From Pomacea canaliculata (lineage: Eukaryota > Mollusca > Gastropoda > Architaenioglossa > Ampullariidae), in NCBI RefSeq assembly GCF_003073045.1, contig NC_037599.1, positions 23,130,555 to 23,194,554 on the forward strand: 64,000 nt of DNA, given 5' to 3'. Under the pieces are notes generated by a model. It saw nothing but the letters and a program-made list of their open reading frames with translations, was not told the origin of the DNA and did no database searches. Within the stretch, counting starts at the first letter, position 1, and each line of letters begins with the position of its first letter. Shown here one piece after another: positions 12,601 through 25,200 of the stretch. Made by a program: the position numbers and the translations under genes.

Positions 12601-14640
12601 CGCTCTCACAGTTTCGCACGTGCCCAGTGCACATTCACGTGTGTGCTCGTCCGTGTGCCTTCCTGCCACGCCCCTTTAGCCAACCATTCACGTAGGCAGA
12701 CCAGTGTCAAGCTACGTCCTCGACCCCAACAACCCCAGGATGGGTGGTGGTGGTGTGTGTAACCACCGACCTCTCCACAAACATCACATGACAAATATTT
12801 AGCGAGGAACATATTCTACAAAGCCCGGCTGGCCTGAAGTTTGTAAGGACTGAAGTTAGAGGGAGAAATGAGTGTGGGGGGGGGGGTGGAGTGTGAGTGG
12901 AGGGATACCAGATAATGCTTCATGGTGGCGCACACCCACACAAATCTGAGATCAGTTTTTGTGTAAAGCTGAAGAGCAAGATCGGAATGGAGAAAGTGGC
13001 TTATGGGTCCTACTGACAGCCACGTTGCATTTAGAGGTTCATGCCCTAGTCTATGGCATTCAGCAGAGGTGTCCCTGTTAAAATGTTAGCAGTGGCATGA
13101 TTGCAGGCGTGGGCTGCTTGGCACAACACTCGTGTGAAGTCATCAGGACGCCACACAACGCAGTTCTGGGCACCACTTGAATCTTCAGTACAAACTTGCA
13201 GGAGTGCATCATACATGTGCAATGTATACTAAACTTGTTAACCTGTCTCATTGAAATATGGACGAGACAAGCGCTGTTGAAACTCGTTTGCACTCTCTGC
13301 ATGTCTAATGTATCAGTGATTGCTGATTTGCCTAGCTAAATGTTTTTTTTTTAAAAATCTGCACTTACTCATCCATTCTCCTGACAGGTACTAATGCAAG
13401 TTGTTTTACCCGGAAGAGTTGTGAAAGCTGCTCCACAATAAATGACAATACGCATATTTTCTAACAAACTGAAATGAATGTGCATACAGGTGAGTGCCAG
13501 CTGTTCATTTCCTACCAAGATTGTGTACAAATGCACCAGTATACATCTTCTCAGGTACCGAGACCTCTTTCTGAAAATCCCCTAAAGCTAATTAATCTGT
13601 CATGCAGTGGGCTGGTTGTCACAAACACACCTCAACACAGTGTGTCACCTGTGATGTGACTCAAACCAAAGCCCTATAGCCTGTGCGATGTTGGTAAAGC
13701 AAATCGTTCAGGTGAGAAAAATGAAGCGCTCATGTCGAGCTCTCGGTCCACATGCCTTGCAATGTTCAGCTACAGCACAGTACAGCAAGTATTTATCGAC
13801 ATGCTTCACTTCTTGCCGACGCTGTGCTTTAAGTATGCAGGAAGGGACTGCCCCTCCCAGTTCATTCCGCTCATCATGTCCGATGCAGAAGAAAGCACCT
13901 TCAGTCGCCATCATGACATCGCTCGTCACGACTAACCCTCGCATCTTCGCCTACAGATGTTCAAAAATGCAAATGGGAAAACATGCAGAAGACTTATCTA
14001 CTTACTGGCATTATTGGTGGTCGTCCAACGGTGTCGATGCTCGCTGCGAAAGTTGTCAGTAGTTCGTAAAAAATGCAACGCGTTGTTCAGGTGTCATGTG
14101 ACCGCGTCTAGACCAATGAGACCGCAGTCATTTACATCGAGGCTCTGACAGGGTTCCGCCAGCCCACGCATGTTTTCCCCAGACCTTTTCAACCAGCTAG
14201 AATAATTCTGTCAGCGACTTCATTCAGTGTAGTCAGCATAAAACAGTCCTTGTCATCCGACTTTCACGCGATCGTTTAAATCGTGTGGCTGAAGAGAGAG
14301 TTTACTGCTCTTTGATAGCAGGAGATAGTTAAAGTGACATTTAAACCATACTGTAGTACCACTTAGACGAGGAGCCCCAGGCCAGAAATAATGTACGTGT
14401 GTGATCCAAAGAGAGTGGGATGTAAAAAAGAGCTAGAAGAAGAAGAAACGGAATTTAGTGTGAAGGATTCTCTATTACCTCTAAGACATATACAAAGTTC
14501 AGACAGAACTACAAATGTGCCTCAATCGTCCGAATGCTAAGATAATAAAGAATGATCGTATAAAGAATTTTGAAAAAAAAGCCGTGATCAGCAGACCATG
14601 CAGCAAAGAGCATATATTAGGAACAACACACTCTACTCAT
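9660..14640. other. No gene recognised; annexin 5' region
   Basis: AT-rich to 10.2 kb, then more GC-rich between about 10.2-12.8 kb and 13.6-14.2 kb. The annexin promoter and first exon should lie here, but I cannot place them. Open frames such as 10186-10557 (+) and 13688-14062 (+) lack splice context or family features. Homopolymer runs occur at 10732-10749 (A) and 12879-12888 (G). Confidence 0.3.
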
Positions 14641-14649
14641 AACTAAGGT

Positions 14650-14815
14650 AGAAATCTCGTCTCAGGACACTCTCTGTGACACCTGTTCGCAGGGATTTCG
14701 TCGATGATTTTCTCCTGGTACTCCAGTTTCCACTCTTGTCCCTCGATCTCCTTTCACAGCGTGAAATCACCTCAAATTAAGGTGGAAGCACGTATTTCTT
14801 AAACATTAAGTATTG
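14650..14815 (+). repeat. Degenerate SINE copy (3' half)
   Basis: The sequence shares, in the same order, blocks with the better preserved copy at 56900-57120: an ATCTCGTCTC-GGGACAC block, CTGTTCGCAGGG, a TTTCTCC-GGTACT-C-GTTTCC block, and a GCG-GAAATC-C tail followed by GGAAGCAC. The tRNA-like head is not clear here. Boundaries are approximate. Confidence 0.6.
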
Positions 14816-15909
14816 CAAAACCCAGTACAGATTTGGTATGTTCATACAAATTTATTGACCAGTAGGGGCAATGACAGGTAATATGTATAGGTGCTCATGC
14901 GCGAGCAACTTATCATAGCTGAGTACAGATATATATATATACATTAAATAAAGTTACGTACATGTATATACATGCGTGCGCACACAGAAACAGAAGGTAG
15001 AGTTGTTACACATCAGACAGACATAACATCATGGCTAGAAGAATTAATCAAGTGTGTGGCATGTGGAATGAACGAGTTGCCGACTGGCCGGAATGATTCG
15101 TCCCGCAGACAGGCATCTTTCCGACACATGATTAGAGTAGGAAGGATTCAGCATGCTTTCCTAAGAATTTGCTAATTACTTTAGATTGCTAAGTCCTTCT
15201 GCTTTGTTCTGGTGATCTTGGAACAGGTATTAACAAGCCTGTTCCTGTTCCCGAGGGACAGGTTGTGTTCCAAAAGCCTCTAAATTCTAAAATATCAAGT
15301 GCTTCAACGAGGAAAGTGAGTCAAAGGGCAGTAATTGTGTACTTCACTATATTTTTTTAATATAAGTTGCTTCCCCTCTTTTCTGGTTGCACACTTGCTG
15401 CTTAGATTTTGCATGCAGAAAGACCACACATTTTAGGCACAATATTTTAAAATACAACCTCAGAAGAGACACGTACTTGGTTTATCAAAGTATTATCAGC
15501 TATATCTGATAAATCTTCTATATGATTATCAGTGTCAGCATCGATGTACTGATGACAGCTGGCTTAGCCAAATTTATCATGAATGACAGCTTTTAAGGCA
15601 CATCTTTGACACTAATGGAATTAGCTGGTCTTGCATGCATGTCAAACATGCTTGACCAAACTATAGCTTTGCAATGATGGCCAACTAGTGTTAGTTAAGA
15701 AGTCCTTAAGATGTGAAGACATTCCATACGGAAAAATCTAGTGCACAAAGAAGCGTTTTTAATAGATTTGGTATCATGAAATCGTATCACTTGTCTCTTT
15801 CTGCAAGCGTCTTTCATTTACAAAATTTTGGACAAAATCCTTTGGTTGAAGGATGACCAGCAGCATGACCTTCAGTTATTGACAGACACCAGGTCTCTAA
15901 ATGACACTG
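14816..15909. other. Noncoding region with dispersed repeat fragments
   Basis: No gene seen. A TA-rich microsatellite lies near 14930-14945. The segment around 15045-15080 resembles 22998-23032 (shared ATCAAGTG, ATGTGGAATGAA and GTTGC blocks), suggesting a dispersed repeat. Confidence 0.3.
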
Positions 15910-18900
15910 CTAGATCAGCGTAAGTTGCAAAACAAGAAGTGCTTGAGTTCTCTGTTCCTGGGGCCTTAAGTCACCGAGCACGTGTTCATTTCTGTAAAAA
16001 GATAAAAATAAGAGGACACTGCAAACAGCTGGATGCAATGAATTTTTCAGTGAAATACAGAGAACAAAGGTGGTGAGATCAAAAGAACATACATACACGA
16101 GCCCTCTACATAATATGCCAATATCACAATATGTTTGAATAATGTGCATTAAACACATGGAAAGGAGTGATGCAATGATTGTTGTGTGAAGGTGTTACAT
16201 TACTATCTCACCTGAGCTCCTTGTCATTGTGACAGACATGGATATTGGCAGCAGCTTTCAGTAACTTGACAGCCACTATGGCTTTGAGAGAAGATACACA
16301 GTCCTCTGATTTGACTTTTAATCTGCATGTATAAAATGTCAGTAGCTAATAATAATTAGTGTCTAGCAGTTTACAACACAGTTAAAACAATTTTTAATTT
16401 AGGATAAATGAGAAATGTGAAACACTGATTTTCACCCTTTTGAATTCATATCAAAACAGCCATGTAATCATGCATTCACATACATGAATATGTCTACACA
16501 TGCATGTACAGCTGTAGAAACTGAGATTTTCATTTGACCTGAAAACTATCTTTTGTACTGGCTCCATGATCTGAGTCAGAATGACATTCTGTATAGTTTA
16601 AAGTATGTAGCTGCTTTTCAGAACTAAATGAAACCAAATGGTATGAAAACTATTTATCAATTTTATCTGAAGTAGATTTATATAAATAAGAAACTTTAAA
16701 TTAAAATTAAAAGAGAGAAATAAACTGACTCACAACCAGTTTCAGTGAAGTTTTCAGTTTCAAACTATAGCTGGATGCACACATTACTGTTATGCCTGAG
16801 CAGTGACTAGACGTCTATTATAGCTTACTAAGCTAAAACCCTCACCTGAATGTAGCAAGTCATTACTAGTTTACTAAGCAGTGATATATCCCAGCAGTAA
16901 TTAGAAATACTATCTTCTAAGTTGCAAAAACATACCTAAGATGTGATATATCTGGAGTGGATTCAATATTTTCCAGCAAGCAAGTCTCCTCGTCATCAGC
17001 ATTGTTATCTTGAACTTCTGAAATGAAGATGGGGTTGGCCAGTTAACAGCTTCGCCAAGGTTTGAGATGTAAAGATATTGTTTGTGCAACGTCTATTTAT
17101 TTCAAAGCCAGGTACAGGCTGGAAACTATGAATCAATAATATGAGAGTTTGGAGATAGAATGATTTTCGAATAAGGCCTATAAATGTAGTTCACTTAAAA
17201 ACAGTTTTTAACTCTCTAGGTTACCTGCTTAAAACTTAGCACAATAAAATGTTCTGAGATTAAGAAAATGTACATACACCGAAGGAAAAAGAGCTTAATA
17301 TTTTAAAAGATGTCCTAGATGACTTGATATTTAATAAAATATATATTGTATAAAATATCTGCATCCTTATATATTCCAAATGATAAGCGTCATACAGATT
17401 TTTGAAAAACTGCATCTGCACACGTATTTTTAGTTAAAAAACTGATTAAAACAAATACTTTCTACTGTTTACTAGCTATATACAGATCAAAACTTGATAC
17501 ACACCCTGACTAACAATCTGTATGTCATAATACAGGTCATTTGTTTGTCGCTTTTTAGGCCATGCAAAATCTGTGCCCTGTTTTTCTGTTAGGGTGGGTT
17601 TGACTCTCACTCCATCTTGGGCATCCCATCCCTGACCATACACATAGTAAAGCTTTTTGCCTTGTGCTCGCAGAGGACCCTTAGTTACGTAGTAAAACTT
17701 GAACGCATCCTCCTGTGACTTGTCCAGACCTGAAAAAAGCAAAATGAAACTGATATACTTGTCACATATATGCCTTGCATGCATGTGTTAGAGATTCACT
17801 GTATACAGTCTATGTCTAATACAATATACAATAATAAGGAGAAAATTAAAGTAACTTTAGGATATCCTAAGGCCAAAATGCAGGTGTAGTTGCTCACCTG
17901 GTCCAAATGATCGAAGGCGAGTGTGGTAAAAGTAGTGATCTTTTTGGTTCAGCTGTGTGCCTTCATAAGGCACCTCAGGATTCTGTGATTCTGTCACTTG
18001 ACTGCTGTGTTGTCTGTAACGTATGGAACCATGCTGAAGGTCTACCAGCACTGGGGCGTCTATCCTTAAATTCTAAAGAGGAAATAAAAGTCAAAAGTCA
18101 ACGTCCGTAGCAACCAAAAAGATGCACAGATGTGGACTTCGATATGCTTTCTCTCTCTCTCTGACAAAATTCAAATTACACTACCCCACTCCAAGAGGGT
18201 TAAAAAACTTACCCCAAACATTTTCAGGTGCAGTGGAAAGTGCATCTAATAAAAAGGAAATTCTGAAGTTTAAAAGCACAATTAAGAGGCCGGAATAGTA
18301 TAAATAAAACTCCCATATTAAAACTTTGTAAAATGCACCAAACTCAGGTCATAACTGAGAGGGATCGATTGTAATAGGAAGATCGACTGATACGACTAGT
18401 CTGCTTTCGTTTTAAGAATAATGACTTCAAGCATCAATAAATTCAAGTTCATTCATTGAAATGTTCAAATGGAACTTTTAAAATCATATAAAATGCTTTT
18501 CTGTGTCCTTTTCACTTTCGCTTGGTCGTTTTTATTGTGCCACTCTTGACTAACAATTTATAGGAGAACTAACTCGATCTTCAGGGACCATCTTTATGAA
18601 GCGAGAGTAAGTCTTTTTCCCAGGGCAGAATGGGTAACTCCAGGAAAAGACTACGTCAAGTCGCCCCTGATGTTGCCATACCGTTCCATGGAAGACTTCA
18701 TATCATTCTACCACTGAATCAACCCAGGCCCAGACTAAATGAATGCCCACACTTTTATTTGAAATGTACTAAAAATTGTAAAATTATTTTTTCCTTAGGT
18801 CTCGGAATTTTCTTTAATATAACCTAAAATATAAAAGTGGGAGGGGCCATAAAGCGTTCCAATAGTGCCCCTCACATTTTAAGTTATATGGCTAAAAGAA

Positions 18901-21900
18901 AATCCAGAGACTTAAAGAAAAAATATTTTACTCTTTAAAGTACATATCAAATAAAAGTTTAGTCTTGTTTTTTGTTTTGTTTCTGCTGTCAGTTTTTATC
19001 ACGGCGTTCTTCAAATCGCAAATGCTTTGCGGCTTTACTTCCTTCTCATTAACTGAATTAGGGGAGATAAACTATAGTTTACTAGAGAAGCAGTTACCTA
19101 TCTCCCCTAATTTGGCTTACACAATTTTAAAAAGTTTGTTAAATTATTTTACTTATTGTGGACTGCTGGAAATGATTTAATATTGCATTGTCACCGAAAA
19201 TGAGTAAGTGGTGAAAATTTCAGACCTATAGGATTATCTGAAGTGGGGGAAAATCAATTACAAAATTCAACCAAGGACTCCTGACAGATGGCTTTAATTC
19301 TGTCTCTGCATCTAAACAATACTTCAAAAATGCTTGGAAATATTGAATCACGAACTTGTATTACTGGACCGATTTTTTTCCAGTTAACTTTTAAAACGAG
19401 GCATGCTTCTACAAAGCTTCCGGTTTAGTCACAGTTTTTTTGTTACGGCTCGCCGAGACTAAACCAGCGGAGAACTTCGCATGGTAAGAGTGGGGAACAT
19501 CCGGCCCAGAGGCCTTTGATCCGGCCCGCCGAGGCAGCTGCAGATTTTTATTATAGCAACATAAATTTATAATAAATGAATCATAATAATAACGTAAATT
19601 TTAAGAGACGTGCAAGGATCCGAAGGTCTATTACAGGATACACATGACCGGAAAGACAGCTTCTCATCGGCAGTCTGCGGCCTGCATATGTGTAACCTTC
19701 ATCCCAAGCCGAGGATAGTTCGCTCCTAGTGTGATATGTTGGCTGTTAATACGAGTAGCATTCTTCGACCATATCGGCTCATACAATAATAATAAAAAAG
19801 ATCTTCCACATTGCTTTGTACCATATATAGTGAACAGTTCGATCAGGTTTACAAATGCCCATCATCCTTGGATATCCGAAGGATGAGCAAATGAAAAGTC
19901 GTTTGGATTTATAAGTTTATTTATGCAAGTATGTCTGTGCGTGTAGCTGTTTGTGTTAACACTTTGTAAATGCCATGAATTCATCCATCAGGTAAAGGTA
20001 CAGTATATGTTATAACTATGAAAATGTCCTTTGGAGGAAAAAAATTAAGGTTCCCCACCCCTGCCTTATACTATGGAGATCATACATTTTTCATTGTCAT
20101 TTCCTTTAACTGCATCGCTATTGTTTCTTAATAAGAATGTGCATGGACTGGAACATGACAGTTAAAGTCAAACTGGATGACAGTTGTGGTGGTGGTGGGG
20201 GGAGGGAAAGAATGAAATGATGAAAAGTAGGTCAAGCTGCAGTTCTCATTAATCTTAACACGCTTATTTATCAAGATGTATTTCAATATCTGATGCTAAA
20301 ATAAAGGTTTTCTGATAAATTTTCATTGTCAAGTTCACATTTCTCCAAAGGGCAAGCCATTTGATATTACTTCCTTGTATTGTGAAATCAGGCATGTATA
20401 GAATTTGCTTGGAACAATGCTCTCAAGATGAAACTGAACGAAATGCTGTTAACTGTGTTAATGACAATTAGGGTTGTCTAGGTGCTGTGAACGTGCTTAT
20501 CAAAATGAAGTAGCCAGATTTATGATTAGGACTAATTCATAATAATCTGCTAGCAATATATACATCACCCACTGACTTTTAATTAACTTGTGATGGCATT
20601 TTATCATTAAAAAAAAAATTCTTTGAGTGTATTCATATGGGAGGTCCCTTTAGCAGTTATAGTTTTGTGCTTTCATATTATTTGGGGAAGCTATTCACTT
20701 TCAAGTGCACTCTTGTGTGATCCATGAGGCCAATAATTTTATGTGTAATGATGTCAAATGAAAGATTAAATTCAGATTACTGATCTACTAGGAGAGCTCT
20801 AAAGTCTTGTATGTAGTTTGGACCAGAAAGTCACATGATTGAGGCTTGGTCAGGACAGTATTTGAATCTCCTCCTTTCTGCCAAGAAATTACTGGTAATA
20901 CTACAAGTAATGATGCATGTTTTCCTTAAGGTGGGGGCTTGTTTCTCCATGTTGATCTACTTTTGATTTTACTGTCCAGTGTTTGGTCTAGACTTTGATC
21001 TAGTTTCCTTGCTTGTGGCTTTTTGTTTCTTATATACAAAGTTTGATTTTCTCGTAGATTGCTGGTCTTTTCTGACCAATGACATAAGCAATAAGTAAGG
21101 GTCATTTCTTAACTGTGAAAAGGGATGCAAACACTGCATCACCACACATCAGACAACACCTGTTCTTTTCCTGCAACTGTTATGCTACAGTTTCTCGTGC
21201 GGTTATGTTATATTTGGATTATTACACAGGGCATGTGCAAAGTCAAAGATTGTAGCTAGTAGTCAGATGTTGTTCTAGTTGTATATCCTGAAATAATGTG
21301 TAAGCCATTGTGTGGTCAGAAGAGATAGAAGACAAATACTATCCTCTCAAACTTTGTCATTTTTCAACAGGTATCTATGGTGTCATCACACATCTATGGA
21401 AGTGTACTGTTTCGTCATAATTCTATAGAAAGTTTTTTTTTTTGATAATTGCATATGTGAAGATAGAGAGGATTTATATCCATACATGTACCAATCAGAA
21501 ACTGTAAGTCTACAAAATAAAACAACAAATATCTCTTCCCCAAACAGTCCCCAAGCCCCCAACAGAATAGTCAGCAAAATCCCCGTCCAAAGACCATAAG
21601 AACCCAATAAATCCCACATGCACATATACCAAAAACGAGTGAAAATAACCAGCAACTTGATTTTTCCAAAAAATACAACCAAAAAAAGCCCCCAGACCGA
21701 AACAAAAACCATACTTTGCAACTGTAAGGGCCACTTATTGTCCAAGAAAGAAATAAAGTAAGAAACAATGCGTCGATGACGTAATAAAAGAAGGAAGGAA
21801 ACAATCGCGGAGAGAAGAACAAATTGAATGACATTAATTAAGACCATGAACGGGGATATAAGTTCGTGTCAAGAAGAAGAGGAACATAATGACAGTTGAT

Positions 21901-22057
21901 CGACGCTGATTCTTTCATTTTTTTTCTTCCTCCTTTAACTTTCGTCTACTATTGAAATAAATACCTTATTTTCCTGCTTGGATAAATGGTCGTAATACGA
22001 AACTCGTGGATTGGCGTCGACACCAATGACAGACGTCTTACCAGCTCCCACTCCCAT
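15910..22057 (-). CDS. Unrecognised 266-residue protein, seven exons, complete
   Basis: Seven exons close in frame from ATG to TAG: 22057-21965, 18245-18213, 18072-17898, 17729-17505, 17017-16936, 16322-16212 and 15991-15910. Total coding length is 801 bases and every junction is GT-AG with matching phase. The protein starts MGVGAGKTSVIGVD; I see no signal peptide or membrane segment. The middle is rich in aromatic residues (DHYFYHTRLRSFGP, KFYYVTKGPL, KKLYYVYGQGWD, QTNDLYYDIQIV). It is followed by an acidic stretch (DNNADDEET) and a helical, alanine-rich C-terminal part (SSLKAIVAVKLLKAAANI). I do not recognise the family. GAGKTS resembles part of a P-loop, but lacks the GxxxxGK spacing and should not be read as one. 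The third and fourth exons look the most constrained. Intron 1 (3.7 kb) holds a hAT-like element. Confidence 0.72.
18820..19484. other. Intronic stretch without recognised content
   Basis: This lies inside the long first intron of the minus-strand gene. It is AT-rich, with a short near-palindromic segment around 19060-19110 (GGGGAGATAAACT against ATCTCCCCTAATT). No coding evidence. Confidence 0.3.
19485..20066. mobile_element. hAT-like nonautonomous element remnant
   Basis: The left end reads AGTGGGGAACATCCGGCCC and the right end, on the opposite strand, CAGGGGTGGGGAACCTTAAT, giving imperfect terminal inverted repeats around GTGGGGAAC. The GATCCGGCCCGCC block next to the left end is typical of hAT-type ends in animal genomes. 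No transposase frame is present between the ends and no clear target duplication was found, so this is an old deletion derivative or solo fragment. Confidence 0.55.
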
Positions 22058-22179
22058 CTTCCGAGTGCTCACACCGGAAACTTGTGAGTCGCAGATGGCG
22101 TCATAATAACCACAACAACCAACATGGCGCCAAAGTCAGCCAATCACAGACTCGGTTACTCTCGCCACACAGCTTCAAC
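22058..22179. promoter_or_regulatory. Compact head-to-head (bidirectional) promoter
   Basis: The minus-strand start codon at 22057 and a plus-strand ATG at 22180 are about 120 bases apart. Between them are AACATGGCGCC at 22121-22131 (YY1/E2F-like), a second GATGGCG at 22094-22100 beside GCGTCAT, and the CCAAT box GCCAATCAC starting at 22139. No TATA box is seen. CCAAT plus ATGGCG motifs in a short gap between opposed starts is the usual form of a housekeeping bidirectional promoter. Transcription start sites are inferred. Confidence 0.55.
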
Positions 22180-22289
22180 ATGTGCGCCAATCTCAGTATG
22201 GAGACGAGCAGGACCCGAAGGAAGCTGGGCATTGATTTTGTAAGGGTTATTCCCGTGTTGGAAAAACCCTCCATGACCAACAAAAAGCT
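22180..22289 (+). CDS. Candidate first exon of a plus-strand gene
   Basis: An ATG opens a frame starting MCANLSMETSRTRRKLGIDF, with a GTAAGT donor after 22289. An earlier GTAAGG donor also lies in the frame after GIDF. No family is recognised and there is no signal peptide. It may be a 5' exon of the cytokine receptor transcript beginning 4.3 kb downstream (then probably untranslated), or the first exon of a separate gene whose other exons I cannot see. Confidence 0.35.
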
Positions 22290-25200
22290 GTAAGTCTTAT
22301 AAACATTCGTTCATATAATGGATGTTATGCACATGCATCGCTTCTGGCAAATCGCCGGTATTGGTAGCACGATATTTGTAATTTACTTCATGAATAATAC
22401 TGAGCGAGATAGTCATACACGACCAAGGTAAAAGACCATAGAATGATAACACAAACAGTGATTGCAAGACAATACCTGCTCGCACGCGCAGGAGCGAGAG
22501 ACCCGATTTTTATGGAGGATGGTCTCGTAAAAAAACAACAACACTTTATTAACAATTTAAATGATGCATACATTAACACATTAAAAGTTGATAATAGCAC
22601 GTACTCTTCGTGTCACTCGATCGATGAGATATTTTTTCAGAGCATTACCAAGTCTTATGAAATAGCGCTTTATCTATCATCATGATCATTGTAAGTGATT
22701 TTGCGATATTTTGGAGGGGAAATGGGGAGAAAACCGGAGTGTCTGGAGAAAACCTTCAACGGTCAGCCATGAGAACAGTCATCACATATAGAGTTTCTGT
22801 GGACCCGCACACGCACTTGAGTACTAGCAATATATATACATGATATAAAAGAGATAATATAGATATGCATGTTGAAATAGTGTCTCTCTCATACATTCTC
22901 TCTCTCCCACATACACACATTCCCAACAACAGCAAATACAGTTGGTGACCCCAGATCACCTCAGGCTAGTAAAAGATCACGGCCAGTAGAGTTTATCAAG
23001 TGAATAGCATATGTGGAATGAATGGGTTGCTGTGATAATTGGTTCTGTGATTCATCCCCCCTCCATTCCATGTCCTGGGTTCAGCTGTCATCTCAGGCAG
23101 TTGTTCTTTCTCTGCAAGTGGCATCTGTTTACAGGGCTGGCTGCCTTGCTATGATAGCTTTCGTTGCTGGCTCAGAGTAAAACACCAGTTATTCCCCCCC
23201 TCCATTCTGCACTGCCTGACCCAAAAACTATTGCTACCTAATGGGCCAGGCGACCCTGTCTGCGATACTGTCTAGGGGAAAGTAGGCCAAGCAGGCAGGA
23301 TGTTCATATAGTTAGCTGAAGCGGGGTGTTGTATAAGGGGTACACATAAATATAATTGTATATATTGTATAAGCTACAGCTAACTGGGATCACTTGACGT
23401 AGATAATACACAAATTTACAGGAATAAAGAAAACAGTGCATAATACAAAATCATAAAATTTTCTCAGTTTTGTACAATTGAATTGTAACATTCATTCATA
23501 TAATGTATAATTGTAACAGTTGAGTTGACTTTTAGATTCAGTTCAGTTATGCCCTTCGCCCCTCCTGGTGCATAGGCCATCGACGACCGCTGACTTTTAG
23601 ATGTCTACCTATTTTTCTTCTTTTTTCTACCTTTTATTCTATCTCTCTGTGCTGTTTTATGCAGGATTTTCTTTGCAAGTTATGATGACCTTGGATTTGT
23701 ACACACCACTCCAGTGCATGCATGTCTATTCATTGTGGACCAGCCCAATTATTTGTCTCTCTTTTGTACCTCCACACGGGTGATGTGAATGATCTTTATA
23801 AGAGATATGAAGGATTTTGCTGCAGCATCTTACACTGGTTTAGTGCCACATTTAAAGACATTGAAAGATTATGTGACAGATAATGAAAGTGATAGAACAG
23901 GAGCTGTGTAACAACAGCTTATGACAGGACATAAACATCGATGAGACTACAGTTGTGTGACATTAATTGAGTGGGTTACTCAGCCAATTTTTAAATAGCA
24001 TATGCTCTTTTAAATGTTTTAGAGATAGATATTCTACACCAGCTGGCTTTCCAGAAGTGGTGGCAAGCTCACCTGAGTATACCAAGAAGAATCCATATTA
24101 ACAAGCAAATATGGCTATTCCAAGGAAAAAGGAGTATTATTATACTGTTATAACTAATGTGTACAAAAGGAAGAAAAGGACTTTGTTTTAGGAAAGCTAT
24201 TTCTCATTGATCAGCACACACATTTTTACATCAAACGTAAACTGAAACTTCTGTTTATAAATATAAAACCAAATTGGAAGAAATTTCATGTACAAGATAA
24301 TTTTAGATTGTTAACTGACTACTTAAAACTGATCGTATCCTAAAATAATCTAGTTACAATCACAGTGGCATAGGAACCAGGTAGGGCAAGGTGGGGGAAG
24401 GGCCCCCTCAAAAAAGATACTAGGCAAGAATGTGAATGCTGTTGACTGTCAGCATGTCCCCCCACCCCCCACTTTTCTCCCCCACAAAGCTGAGCATCTT
24501 CTTATACCACTGAGCTGGATCTTGAAAAGGAGCAGACAGTGTGATTGTATGGCACAGATCACATCAGAGGAACAGTGCATTTTAACAGTTTAGGACACTG
24601 TTTATATATGGGCACTTAAATTTTAATACATTTTCTTTCTTGATATCAATAATTTAGAGAGCAGTGTTTTGCTTACGGATAGTTTTGAGTATAAGAAAAG
24701 ACCAGAAGAGAACCAGATGTATGCTAGATGTAATACAGTCCAAGGTGTTTTTTAAAGTAAGAACATTTCTTTGAAACCTTTGCAACCACAAAGATTTTTT
24801 CGTTTGATAAGGGATAGCAGACAACAAGATAACAAGAGATACAGCCATTAGGAGTCAAGTATTTTCAAAATCAGCTTTACCTGTGATCTAACAGATGGAT
24901 CGAGGTTGTTATCAGTAGACTGCCTGGGAAGTCTGGAGTTTGGTAAGACTTGTACTTATATAAGGTGATGGTAGTCAGAAAAATCATTAAAATCCCCTGC
25001 AGGATGATATTGCGTAGGTCCCTATTTGTTAGTTACACACATCTACAGCAGCTGGTCTTTCATAGTAATCTCATAATTGAAATCATCTAATCATAAAAGT
25101 GGTATGTTTACATATTGTGCTGGGCATTCAAGGAGTAATAAATTGGTGTAGTAATAAGTAATGATAAGACTGGGAAAACAATAATTACTGCTACTGTAAG

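Noticed and set aside
21386-21847. 153-codon hydrophobic open frame on the minus strand
   Set aside because: It lies inside the first intron of the minus-strand gene and its composition follows the A/T-rich strand bias. No family features; overlapping frames are equally open.
22051-22057. P-loop NTPase reading of MGVGAGKTS in the unknown protein
   Set aside because: The spacing before GKT is wrong for GxxxxGK[ST] and the segment is the extreme N-terminus; no Walker B is visible.
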